Assembly: GCA_937935205.1 (NCBI GenBank)
Contig: CALGXU010000188.1
Location: forward strand, 1 to 11,454
Length of the DNA: 11,454 nucleotides
Source of the DNA: an uncultured Rothia sp.
GTDB taxonomy: Bacteria > Actinomycetota > Actinomycetes > Actinomycetales > Micrococcaceae
Direction: 5' to 3'
Shown: piece after piece, positions 1 to 7,976 of the stretch
How positions within the stretch are numbered: the stretch's first letter is position 1
Layout of the letters: each line of letters begins with the position of its first letter
The notes under the pieces: model-generated
What the model saw: only the letters and a program-made list of their open reading frames with translations
What the model was told of the DNA's origin: nothing
Databases searched by the model: none
Translations under genes and position numbers: made by a program

Positions 1-931
1 ACACGTGCTCAGCATTAGGCTGGAACGCGGTAATAACTGCCAGGATCACCACACCGCCCAGGGAGATGAGGGAGATAATCTTCGGACCAAACTTATCCGC
101 CAGGACACCACCGAAGGGACGAGCAATCACAGCAGCAACCGCAAAGCCAGCCGTACGCATACCAGCGTCATTAGCGTCGAAGTGGTAGATGTTGCTCAGG
201 TAAGTGGGCAGGTAGTTCGAGAATGCCACGAACGCCCCGAACACAACTGCGTAGAGGAAGCAGAGCTGCCAAGTGGTCTTCGCCTTGAATGCCTGAACAA
301 TCTTCGGCATCAGCGGAGTAACCTCACGGCCGATGGTTGCCGGGGAATCCTTCAGGAACACGAAAGAAATCACGGCGGTTACTGCACAGATCACAGCAAT
401 CAGAATGTGAGTCGGGAAGTAACCGATACCCTGCACCAGGCGGGGGGTAACGAATGCGGAAATTGCAGTACCCACCATGCCGGCACCGAACACACCGGTC
501 GCAAAGCCCTTCTTGGAAGCGTCATACCATGCGGAGCTGAAGGGAATACCCACAGCAAACACGGTACCCGCAATACCCAGGAAGAATGCCACAACAAGCA
601 GCATGGGCAGCGAGTTCATCTGACCAGCAACACCAACCAGGAAGACCAGGGGTGCGCTAATCGCCAGAACAACGGTGAACATAATACGACCACCGTAGCG
701 GTCAGTCAGACCACCAACGGGAATACGGCCGATAGCGCCGATAAAAATCGGCATAGCAACCAGAAGGCTGGTCATACCAGCGTCCAGGTGCATCTGCTTT
801 GCGTACATCTTCGCCAGCGGGCCAACAACGGTCCACGCCCAGAAACCAATGGTTGAGGCGAAGGTTGCAAGCAGAACGTTACGGAGCTGACCATTCTTCA
901 GGTCGTAGCTCGGTGCAGCAGGGGTGCTCAT
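1..931 (-). CDS. narK: NarK-type nitrate/nitrite transporter, 5' part (3' end beyond window)
   Basis: This is a major facilitator superfamily nitrate/nitrite transporter of the inner membrane. The first 310 residues are present; no stop is reached before position 1. ATG at 929-931 follows AGAGG (936-940), which supports the start. The protein is strongly hydrophobic, with seven or more membrane segments in view. The MFS loop motif is seen at about residues 73-82 (GGLTDRYGGR) and a second copy at 274-283 (GGVLADKFGP). Arg69 in GRIP and Arg271 in ARPFGG sit where the two substrate-binding arginines of NarK proteins are expected. The stretch GAFVAF...YLPTYL (about 232-245) is typical of the nitrate/nitrite porter family. 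The family glycine-rich signature reads GAGMVGTAIS at 149-158, with Met where many relatives have Asn. It lies 30 bases after narI on the same strand, so it is probably the last or a late gene of the nar operon. Direction of transport (nitrate uptake or nitrate/nitrite exchange) cannot be read from the sequence. Confidence 0.93.
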   Translation of the reverse strand, partial: MSTPAAPSYDLKNGQLRNVLLATFASTIGFWAWTVVGPLAKMYAKQMHLDAGMTSLLVAMPIFIGAIGRIPVGGLTDRYGGRIMFTVVLAISAPLVFLVGVAGQMNSLPMLLVVAFFLGIAGTVFAVGIPFSSAWYDASKKGFATGVFGAGMVGTAISAFVTPRLVQGIGYFPTHILIAVICAVTAVISFVFLKDSPATIGREVTPLMPKIVQAFKAKTTWQLCFLYAVVFGAFVAFSNYLPTYLSNIYHFDANDAGMRTAGFAVAAVIARPFGGVLADKFGPKIISLISLGGVVILAVITAFQPNAEHV

Positions 932-961
932 ATTTCCTCTTTTGCAATATGGATGTGTGTA

Positions 962-1795
962 TTAGCGGTCGGCGCGCTCACGCGGGAGAGTGCCTACCGG
1001 ATCCCAACCTCGACGTGCACCAACACGCTGGCCGCCACGAGAGCGGTACACGGTGTAGGGGCGGAAGAGGTAGTGCAGGGGCACAGTCAGTGCATGCACC
1101 AGGCGGGTAAAGGGCCAAATGATGAACAGGACCATAGCCACCACGATGTGAATCTTGAAAGCCACAGGAATATTCACCATCAGAGCCACCTCAGGGTGGA
1201 AGTAGAACAGCGAACGGAACCAAACAGCAATGGTCTCACGGTAGTTGAAGTGAACCTCGTGACCATTCACCGGAGGCAAACCGCCCGTGGGGTCCAGGGC
1301 CGAAAGCAGAGTAGCCGCGGTACCAGCGAGAATCACCAGAACCAAAACGACATACATCAGAACATCATTACGAGTGGTAGCCGAACGAACACGAGAGTTC
1401 GAAGCACGGCGACCAATCAGAATAAACATACCAATAATGGTCGCAATTGCTGCGGCAGAACCAACAACCAGCGCCATCATGTGGTAAGCATCTTCCGACA
1501 AGACGTAATCAGTCAGGAACTTAGGAACCACCAGGCCACCAACGTGACCAAGGAAAACGGCCGCAAGACCGTAGTGGAACAGGGGCGAAGCGATGCGCAG
1601 CAGCTTCGACTCATAGACCTGGGACGAGCGGGTAGTCCATCCGAACTGGTCAGTACGGTAACGCCAAATGGTGCCACCAATCAGAACGACCAGTGCAACA
1701 TAGGGCAGAACGCCCCACAGCAGGATGTCAACAATACCCGGATCGGCTACAGCCTGTGCAGCATGTCCTGCGTTCTCAGAAGCAAGTACGTACAC
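962..1795 (-). CDS. narI: Respiratory nitrate reductase gamma subunit (diheme cytochrome b)
   Basis: NarI is the membrane anchor that oxidises menaquinol and passes electrons through two b hemes to NarH. The chosen GTG start (1793-1795) gives 277 residues. It lies 7 bases after AGGAG (1803-1807); an upstream GTG at 1808-1810 has no ribosome binding site. Five membrane segments are evident. The four heme-ligand histidines are in place: His74 and His84 (FHYGLAAVFLGH, spaced 10) and His216 and His234 (HIVVAMVLFIIWPFTRLVH, spaced 18). These are the same spacings as His56/66 and His187/205 of Escherichia coli NarI. Compared with the 225-residue E. coli protein it has about 20 extra N-terminal residues, a longer loop before the last helix and an Arg-rich C-terminal tail of about 25 residues. 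It starts 26 bases after the narJ stop. Confidence 0.96.
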   Translation of the reverse strand: MYVLASENAGHAAQAVADPGIVDILLWGVLPYVALVVLIGGTIWRYRTDQFGWTTRSSQVYESKLLRIASPLFHYGLAAVFLGHVGGLVVPKFLTDYVLSEDAYHMMALVVGSAAAIATIIGMFILIGRRASNSRVRSATTRNDVLMYVVLVLVILAGTAATLLSALDPTGGLPPVNGHEVHFNYRETIAVWFRSLFYFHPEVALMVNIPVAFKIHIVVAMVLFIIWPFTRLVHALTVPLHYLFRPYTVYRSRGGQRVGARRGWDPVGTLPRERADR

Positions 1796-1802
1796 GTGTT
1801 GT

Positions 1803-1807
1803 CTCCT
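1803..1807 (-). promoter_or_regulatory. Ribosome binding site that sets the narI start
   Basis: AGGAG on the minus strand lies 7 bases before GTG at 1793-1795. The upstream in-frame GTG (1808-1810) sits directly against this site and could not use it, so the shorter protein is preferred. Confidence 0.75.
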
Positions 1808-1821
1808 CACAAGGGATAAAA

Positions 1822-2562
1822 CTAGTTAGAACGAGCCGAAGCCTGCTGAAGTAGCTGATGATCAGCGTAACCATTCAGGCCAACAGTCTCGACGGGAGGG
1901 CCGTATCCAGCCATCTTCTGAACCTCCTCCTGAGTCTGCGGAGAGACGCCAGGAAGGGTATCGCAGATGCTCTGCAACAACCCGTAGTGGGGCAGATTTC
2001 CATCCTTCATGGACAGACGAAGAAGCTCAAGGGACGGACGGTACGCCTGCAAAGCGGAACGGCCCTTACGGCGATCCACCAACGCACAGAACTCCAGCAC
2101 CAGCGGCAGGTAGTCCGGAAGCTCACCGTTCAAAACGGTCAACATACCGGAGTCGCGGTACATCTGCTTAAAACGCAGAAGAGTCTCACCACGGCGGCGG
2201 GTATCGCCATCGGTCCAATAGGACAGATGCAGAGAATGACGACGCGAAAGGTCGTACTCCTGCACGTACTCGGACTGCACATCCTCCAGGTCCTTAGAGG
2301 TCAGCCACTGCTGAACCGCATCAACGGCAGCAATGAAAGCCTCATCCTGGGTGGAAGCGGTAATCTCCACCAGTTCAGGCAGAACCTTCAGAGTTTCCTC
2401 GTCAGGGTAGCCCAGGAGCATACCGCTCACCTGGTAAATCACCGAGTCCTTATCCTCGCCGGGACCGTAATCAATATCGAACGGGTTCTCCGGCTGAGCC
2501 GGCTCCGAGACCGCAGCCTCGGAACCGGCCTTGCCCATGAGCTTGGAAAAAAATCCAGCCAC
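1822..2562 (-). CDS. narJ: Nitrate reductase assembly chaperone (delta subunit)
   Basis: NarJ is a cytoplasmic chaperone of the TorD/DmsD/NarJ family. It binds apo-NarG, supports insertion of the molybdenum cofactor and iron-sulfur cluster, and holds NarGH until it docks on NarI; it is not part of the final enzyme. The 246-residue protein is close to the usual NarJ length. It has the typical all-helical pattern and the family motif RRHSLHLSYW..GDTRRRG at about 107-125. Translation starts at GTG (2560-2562). The narH stop is followed at once by a second TAA and then this GTG, leaving a 3-base gap. Only a weak GGAAAG-like site lies upstream, so translation is probably coupled to narH. The first 28 residues include an acidic, Pro-rich stretch that looks disordered. 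Confidence 0.94.
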   Translation of the reverse strand: MAGFFSKLMGKAGSEAAVSEPAQPENPFDIDYGPGEDKDSVIYQVSGMLLGYPDEETLKVLPELVEITASTQDEAFIAAVDAVQQWLTSKDLEDVQSEYVQEYDLSRRHSLHLSYWTDGDTRRRGETLLRFKQMYRDSGMLTVLNGELPDYLPLVLEFCALVDRRKGRSALQAYRPSLELLRLSMKDGNLPHYGLLQSICDTLPGVSPQTQEEVQKMAGYGPPVETVGLNGYADHQLLQQASARSN

Positions 2563-2565
2563 TTA

Positions 2566-4179
2566 TTACTTCTTTCCGGTGGTATTCGGGAAGAGGCCAT
2601 CAGGACGGGAAGAACCGTCCCAGCTGAACAAGCTGACCTTGTTGTTAGCCTCGTAGACACCGGTGGACACGGGGGTCGGGCGACCCTCCATGTCGTTGAA
2701 CGCATCGCCGTACATGCCGGGTCCGCCATCCACGCTCAGGGAGCAACCCATTTCCTCAAGGTTGTGGGCGTCTTCCATGTGAGCCTTAGGAATGACGTAA
2801 CGCTCGTTGTACTTAGCGATAGCCATCAGGCGGTACATCTCGTACACCTGCTGACCGGTCATGCCGACAGCCTGAGCGATCTCCTCGTTGCCTTCGCCAC
2901 CGAGGTTGATGTCACGCATGTACGAACGCATCGCAGCCAGGCGGCGCAGAACGTTAGTAACAACCTCAGTGTCACCAGCGGTGAACAGCTCAGCCAGGTA
3001 CTCAACCGGAATACGGAGAGACTCAATAGCACCGAACAGGTTGTTGCTGTTCTCAGCATCGTGACCCTGCTCCTTGAGCAGGTCAACAATCGGAGACAGC
3101 GGCGGCACGTACCAAACCATCGGCATGGTGCGGTACTCGGGGTGCAGGGGCAGAGCCACCTTCCACTCCTTCGCCAGCTTGTACACGGGCGACTTCTGAG
3201 CTGCAGTAATCCACGCATCGGGGATGTCGTTCTTACGAGCCTGCTCAATCACAGCCGGATCCGAAGGATCAAGCATCAGCGACAGCTGAGCCTCGTAGAG
3301 GTCCTTCTCGTCCTCAACCGAAGCAGCCTCAGTCACGCGGTCTGCATCGTAGAGGAAGATGCCGATGTAGCGCATACGACCAACACAGGTCTCAGCACAC
3401 ACGGTCGGGATACCAGCCTCAATACGGGGGTAGCAGAAGGTACACTTCTCAGCCTTACCCGTCTTGTGGTTGAAGTACACCTTCTTGTAGGGGCAGCCGG
3501 TGATGCACTGACGCCAACCGCGGCAACGGTCCTGGTCAACCAGAACGATGCCATCCTCAGCGCGCTTGTAGATAGCGCCGGAGGGGCAAGAAGCCATGCA
3601 GGAGGGGTTCAGGCAGTGCTCACAAATACGAGGCAGGTAGAACATGAAGGTCTGCTCGAACTCGAACTTAATCTTGTCCTCAGCCTTCTTGCGAACCTTC
3701 TCAACCAGCGGGTCCAGGTGACCGTACTCGGTCGCACCAGCCAGGTTGTCGTCCCAGTTCATACCCCACTCGACCTTGGTGTCCTCACCGGTGATGAGGG
3801 AGACCGGCTTAGCAGCCGGGAAGTCATCACCCAGAGGAGCACTGGTCAGGTTCTGGTAATCGTAGGTCCAGGGCTCGTAGTAGTCGTTCAGCTCGGGCTG
3901 AATCGGGGAAGCGAAGATCGTGAAGAGCTTCTGGAAGCGGTTACCGCTCTTGAGCTCCAGACGACCGCGCTTGTTCAGCACCCAGCCGCCCTTCCACTTC
4001 TCCTGATCCTCGTAACGGCGGGGGTAACCCTGACCGGGACGAGTCTCAACGTTGTTGAACCAGACGTACTCGGTACCGGCTCGGTTCGTCCATGCCTGCT
4101 TACAGGTCACGGAGCAGGTGTGGCAGCCGATGCACTTATCGAGCGCCATCACCATAGCAACTTGTGCCATAACGCGCAT
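2566..4179 (-). CDS. narH: Respiratory nitrate reductase beta subunit (iron-sulfur)
   Basis: NarH carries three [4Fe-4S] clusters and one [3Fe-4S] cluster that wire electrons from NarI to NarG on the cytoplasmic face of the membrane. The 537-residue protein shows all four cysteine groups: Cys16/19/22/26; Cys186/189/194/198; Cys219, Trp222, Cys225 and Cys229; and Cys246/249/261/265. The Trp in CRGWRQC replaces a Cys and marks the [3Fe-4S] site, as in E. coli NarH. ATG at 4177-4179 shares one base with the narG stop (TAATG), and AGGAGG (4190-4195) lies 10 bases upstream. An in-frame ATG three codons later has worse spacing. The overlap suggests translational coupling and equal output of the two subunits. 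Confidence 0.97.
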   Translation of the reverse strand: MRVMAQVAMVMALDKCIGCHTCSVTCKQAWTNRAGTEYVWFNNVETRPGQGYPRRYEDQEKWKGGWVLNKRGRLELKSGNRFQKLFTIFASPIQPELNDYYEPWTYDYQNLTSAPLGDDFPAAKPVSLITGEDTKVEWGMNWDDNLAGATEYGHLDPLVEKVRKKAEDKIKFEFEQTFMFYLPRICEHCLNPSCMASCPSGAIYKRAEDGIVLVDQDRCRGWRQCITGCPYKKVYFNHKTGKAEKCTFCYPRIEAGIPTVCAETCVGRMRYIGIFLYDADRVTEAASVEDEKDLYEAQLSLMLDPSDPAVIEQARKNDIPDAWITAAQKSPVYKLAKEWKVALPLHPEYRTMPMVWYVPPLSPIVDLLKEQGHDAENSNNLFGAIESLRIPVEYLAELFTAGDTEVVTNVLRRLAAMRSYMRDINLGGEGNEEIAQAVGMTGQQVYEMYRLMAIAKYNERYVIPKAHMEDAHNLEEMGCSLSVDGGPGMYGDAFNDMEGRPTPVSTGVYEANNKVSLFSWDGSSRPDGLFPNTTGKK

Positions 4180-7100
4180 TAGAAAGTTACCTCCTGGGAC
4201 TTACGGCGACGGATGTACGAGACGATGTCTCGCTGGTTACCGGTCGGTCCAAGATAGTTGAAGGCGAACGCCTGGTGAGCGTAGCCACCAATCATGTGGG
4301 TGGGCTTCAGAAGAATACGGGTCACCGAGTTGTGAATACCACCGCGCTTACCGGTGACTTCAGACTTCGGGCTAACCATACGCTCCTGAGCGTGGTAGAC
4401 GAAGCAGACGCCCTCAGGCATACGGTGAGAAACAACCGCACGGCCCACGAAGACACCGTTGGTGTTCACACACTCAATCCACTCGCCGTCCTTGACGCCA
4501 ATCTTGTCAGCATCCTGCGGGCTCATCCACGCAGTCGGGCCACCACGGAACATGCTCAGCATGTAGTGGTTGTCGAAGTACTGCGAGTGAATTGCCCACT
4601 TGTTGTGCGGGGTCAGGTAGCGGACAGCAACCGAAACACCATCGGTAGTACCGAGCTCAGGCTCGTTGTACAAGCCGGTCATGTCCAGCGGCGGACGGTA
4701 GATCGGCAGAGCCTCGCCCATTTCGTGCATCCAGTCGTGGTCGAGGAAGAAGTGCATACGGCCGGTCAGGGTGTGGAACGGCTTCTTCTTCTCGATGTTG
4801 ACGGTGAACGGAGCGTAACGGCGACCGCCGGTCTCCGAACCGGACCACTCGGGGGAGGTCATCACGGGCTGCGGTGCGGACTGGGTCATCGGGAAGGTAA
4901 TACGACGTTCCTCGTTACCTTCTGCCAAGTCCATCAGGTGCAGACCGGTCTGCTTCTCGAGCTCCTTGAAGCCCTTGATAGCTACCTCACCGTTAGAAGT
5001 ACCCGAAATCATCATGATGGATTCGGCAATCTTCACGTCGGTGTCCAGTGCAGGACGGCCTGCGCCCTTACCGGAGTCCATCACGCCGAATTCCTTAGCC
5101 ATCTTCGCGACTTCGTCCTTCAGGTCGTAAGTGATGAACTTGGTAGTTGCACCGAGCTTGTCGAACAGCGGGCCAATGGTGGTGTACATGTCGTACAGTG
5201 CGCCGTAGTCACGCTCGACGGTGACGAAGTTCGGCATGTTCTTGCCGGGTACGCCAACCATACCGGGAGTGTTCTTCCAGTCGGGTGCGTGACCGCCAGG
5301 CTGAGCAATCTGGCCGGGGGTGTCGTGCAGCAGCGGGACCGAAACGATGTCCTTACGGACGCCGAGGTGCTTCTTAGCCAGGCGAGTGAACTCGTACGCC
5401 AGAGCCTTGAAGGTCTCGTGGTCGGTCTTTGCCTCCCACGGCGGGTCAATTGCCGGGGAGAACGCGTGCAGGAACGGGTGCATATCGGTCGAGGAGATAT
5501 CGTGCTTCTCGTACCAGGTAGCAGTCGGCAGCACAATGTCAGACAGCAAGGTGGTGGAGGTCATACGGAAGTCCGAGGTGACCAGCAGGTCCAGCTTGCC
5601 CTGAGGTGCTTCATCAACCCACTTCACTTCGTTCGGCAGCTTCTCCGAATCGGAGCCCTGGACGTTGTCCATGCTACCGACCAGGTGCTTCAGGAAGTAG
5701 CTCTCACCCTTAGCAGAGGAACCGAACAGGTTCGAACGCCACAGGGTCAGGGTACGAGGCCAGTTGATGGGGTTGTCAACGTCCTCAACGGAGAACTCCA
5801 GGTCACCGGAGTTCAGGCGCTGTGCAATGTAGTCCGCATTCGAGGAAGCCTCGCCGCGTGCCACTGCCTGCTCTGCCTTATCTGCCAGGTCCAGCGAGTT
5901 CTCGGGGAACTGCGGGTAGAACGGCATCCAGCCCATACGGGTAGAACGTGCCACAACGTCAGCAGTGTGAACGTCGCGCAGCTCGCCCTTAGCCAGCGGG
6001 GACTGCAGGTAGTCGGTGGAGTATGCATCCTGACGGAACTGGTCAGTGTGCATGTACCAGAAGCCGGTACCGATCATGTGACGCGGCGGGCGGCTCCAGT
6101 CCAGAGCGTTCGCAATGTTGGTCAGACCGGTCAGCGGACGCGCCTTCTCCTGGCCCACGTAGTGAGCCCAACCGCCACCGTTACGACCCTGGCAACCGGT
6201 CAGGTTCAGCAGGGCGAGGATAGCGCGGTAGGTGGTGTCAGCGTGGTACCACTGGCAAATACCTGCACCGAAGATGACCATGGAGCGGCCCCCGGAATCC
6301 AGGGCGCTCTTAGCGAACTCGCGGGCAACGCGGATAACAGCCTCGGCGGGGACAGAAGTAATCTGTTCCTGCCATGCCGGGGTGTTCTGAACGTTCCAGT
6401 CCTCGTAGTCCTTAGCCCAGGTACCGGGCAGGCCCTCACGGCCCACACCGTACTGTGCCAGCATGATGTCGAAGACGGTGGTGACTTCGTGGCCTTCAAC
6501 GTAGGCTACGGGCACACCGCGGGTAATGACGTCGCCGTGACCCTTCGGGTTGTCGAAGGTCGGCATCTTGATCTCTGCCGCTGCAGTCTGGCCCTGGGGC
6601 AGGTCACGAATCGACAGAATCGGCTTACGACCCTGCAGATCCAGGTTCCACTTGCCCTGGTCTTCCTGAGCGTAACGGTGACCCATGGTGCCGTTGGGAA
6701 CGAAGACCTCACCGGTCTCGCGGTCCATCAGGACGGGCTTGAAGTCAGCATTCGGCTGTTCTGCCTCGCCAGCGAGCTTTGCAGCGGTCAGGAACTTGGA
6801 GGGAACCTTAATACCGTCTTCGCGGGTTTCCAGGGTGACCAGGAAGGGAAGGTCGGTGTAGGTCAGGGAGAAGTCCTCGAAGAACTCGACACGCTGGTCA
6901 ACGTAGTTCTCCTTGAGGATGACGTGGCCCATTGCCATTGCCAGTGCCGCGTCGGTACCTGCCTGTGCGGGCAGCCACTCATCAGCGAACTTGGTGTTGT
7001 CGGCGTAGTCGGGGCTCACGGTGACAACCTTGGTACCGCGGTAGCGAACCTCGGAGACCCAGTGAGCATCCGGGGTACGGGTCAGCGGAACGTTTGCACC

Positions 7101-7898
7101 CCACAAGATGAGGTACGCAGCGTCCCACCAGTCGCCGGACTCGGGCACGTCGGTCTGGTCGCCGAAGACCTGCGGCGATGCCACGGGGAGGTCAGCGTAC
7201 CAGTCGTAGAAGCTGGTCATGACGCCGCCCATCAGCTGGATGTAGCGAACACCGGCGCTGAAGGACACCATGGACATTGCCGGAATCGGGGTGAAGCCGG
7301 TGTTACGGTCGGGACCGTAGTACTTGATGGTGTGCACGTGAGCAGCAGCCATCAGCTCGAGGGCCTCAGCCCAAGTCGAGCGCACCAGGCCACCCTTACC
7401 GCGTGCGTTCACGTAGCGTGCACGCTTAGCGGGGTCGGACACGATGGAGTGGAAGGCGTCCACGGGATCGTTGTGGATTGCCTTCGCTTCGCGGTACATC
7501 TCCAGAAGGAGACCGCGAACGTAGGGGTACTTAACGCGGGTGGGAGAGTAGGTGTACCACGAGAATGCTGCACCGCGGGGGCAGCCGCGGGGCTCGTACT
7601 CGGGGCGGTCGGGACCAACCGAGGGGTAGTCGGTTTCCTGTGCTTCCCAGGTGATAATGCCGTCCTTGACGTACACCTTCCAGGAGCAGGAGCCGGTGCA
7701 GTTCACGCCGTGGGTAGAGCGAACTTCCTTATCGTGGCTCCAACGGTCACGGTAGAAGGCGTCACCTTCGCGGCCGCCTTCACGGAAGACGGCGCGGCCG
7801 TCTTCAGTCTCATCCCAGCGGGAGAAGAACTTACCGAACTTGATCAGCTGATCGGTAAGGGGGCCGTCCGGGCCCTTAATCTGTGATGCTTGTTCCAT
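4179..7898 (-). CDS. narG: Respiratory nitrate reductase alpha subunit (molybdenum catalytic subunit)
   Basis: NarG reduces nitrate to nitrite at a molybdenum bis-molybdopterin guanine dinucleotide centre on the cytoplasmic side. With ATG at 7896-7898 it has 1239 residues, close to the 1247 of E. coli NarG. The N-terminal cluster ligands are His63, Cys67 and Cys71 (HGVNCTGSC) and Cys106 (RGCPRGA), the His-ligated pattern typical of NarG. Asp232 in YDWYADLP is the expected molybdenum ligand, followed by the conserved SPQ...QTDVPES stretch. A TTG three codons upstream could also start the frame, but neither start has a convincing ribosome binding site. A TATATT hexamer ends 7 bases before the ATG, which would fit a leaderless message. 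No twin-arginine signal peptide is seen, in line with a cytoplasm-facing enzyme. The protein looks intact throughout. Confidence 0.97.
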   Translation of the reverse strand: MEQASQIKGPDGPLTDQLIKFGKFFSRWDETEDGRAVFREGGREGDAFYRDRWSHDKEVRSTHGVNCTGSCSWKVYVKDGIITWEAQETDYPSVGPDRPEYEPRGCPRGAAFSWYTYSPTRVKYPYVRGLLLEMYREAKAIHNDPVDAFHSIVSDPAKRARYVNARGKGGLVRSTWAEALELMAAAHVHTIKYYGPDRNTGFTPIPAMSMVSFSAGVRYIQLMGGVMTSFYDWYADLPVASPQVFGDQTDVPESGDWWDAAYLILWGANVPLTRTPDAHWVSEVRYRGTKVVTVSPDYADNTKFADEWLPAQAGTDAALAMAMGHVILKENYVDQRVEFFEDFSLTYTDLPFLVTLETREDGIKVPSKFLTAAKLAGEAEQPNADFKPVLMDRETGEVFVPNGTMGHRYAQEDQGKWNLDLQGRKPILSIRDLPQGQTAAAEIKMPTFDNPKGHGDVITRGVPVAYVEGHEVTTVFDIMLAQYGVGREGLPGTWAKDYEDWNVQNTPAWQEQITSVPAEAVIRVAREFAKSALDSGGRSMVIFGAGICQWYHADTTYRAILALLNLTGCQGRNGGGWAHYVGQEKARPLTGLTNIANALDWSRPPRHMIGTGFWYMHTDQFRQDAYSTDYLQSPLAKGELRDVHTADVVARSTRMGWMPFYPQFPENSLDLADKAEQAVARGEASSNADYIAQRLNSGDLEFSVEDVDNPINWPRTLTLWRSNLFGSSAKGESYFLKHLVGSMDNVQGSDSEKLPNEVKWVDEAPQGKLDLLVTSDFRMTSTTLLSDIVLPTATWYEKHDISSTDMHPFLHAFSPAIDPPWEAKTDHETFKALAYEFTRLAKKHLGVRKDIVSVPLLHDTPGQIAQPGGHAPDWKNTPGMVGVPGKNMPNFVTVERDYGALYDMYTTIGPLFDKLGATTKFITYDLKDEVAKMAKEFGVMDSGKGAGRPALDTDVKIAESIMMISGTSNGEVAIKGFKELEKQTGLHLMDLAEGNEERRITFPMTQSAPQPVMTSPEWSGSETGGRRYAPFTVNIEKKKPFHTLTGRMHFFLDHDWMHEMGEALPIYRPPLDMTGLYNEPELGTTDGVSVAVRYLTPHNKWAIHSQYFDNHYMLSMFRGGPTAWMSPQDADKIGVKDGEWIECVNTNGVFVGRAVVSHRMPEGVCFVYHAQERMVSPKSEVTGKRGGIHNSVTRILLKPTHMIGGYAHQAFAFNYLGPTGNQRDIVSYIRRRKSQEVTF

Positions 7899-7900
7899 AC

Positions 7901-7925
7901 TGCCCAATATATCTGAAATTTGGCA
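7901..7925 (-). promoter_or_regulatory. Inverted repeat over the narG start region, possible operator
   Basis: On the minus strand TGCCAAAT and ATTGGGCA flank a 9-base spacer. Seven of eight positions pair. The repeat ends 3 bases before the ATG and covers the TATATT element. It could be an operator for a dimeric regulator or a chance near-palindrome. I do not recognise a known FNR, NarL or GlxR consensus in it. Confidence 0.35.
7906..7911 (-). promoter_or_regulatory. Possible -10 element of narG
   Basis: TATATT on the minus strand lies 7 bases before the narG ATG. This matches the TANNNT-to-ATG spacing of leaderless actinobacterial messages. TATTTT starts 17 bases further upstream but is a poor -35 match. 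The 78-base gap between moeB and narG is clearly richer in A and T than the genes, as expected for a promoter. Confidence 0.35.
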
Positions 7926-7976
7926 TGGAAAATACGAGATAAAAACCTTGCTTAATTCATGCGAAATAAGGGTGTT

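Noticed and set aside
4275..7886. Open frame of 1203 codons on the plus strand opposite narG, with similar long frames opposite narHJ, narI and narK
   Set aside because: They are exactly in codon register with the nar genes and exist only because those genes avoid TTA, CTA and TCA. The predicted proteins resemble no family, and the sense-strand proteins are unmistakable.
7899..7976. FNR-type site (TTGAT-N4-ATCAA) or GlxR-type site (TGTGA-N6-TCACA) before narG
   Set aside because: I searched the 78-base gap by eye on both strands and found no acceptable match.
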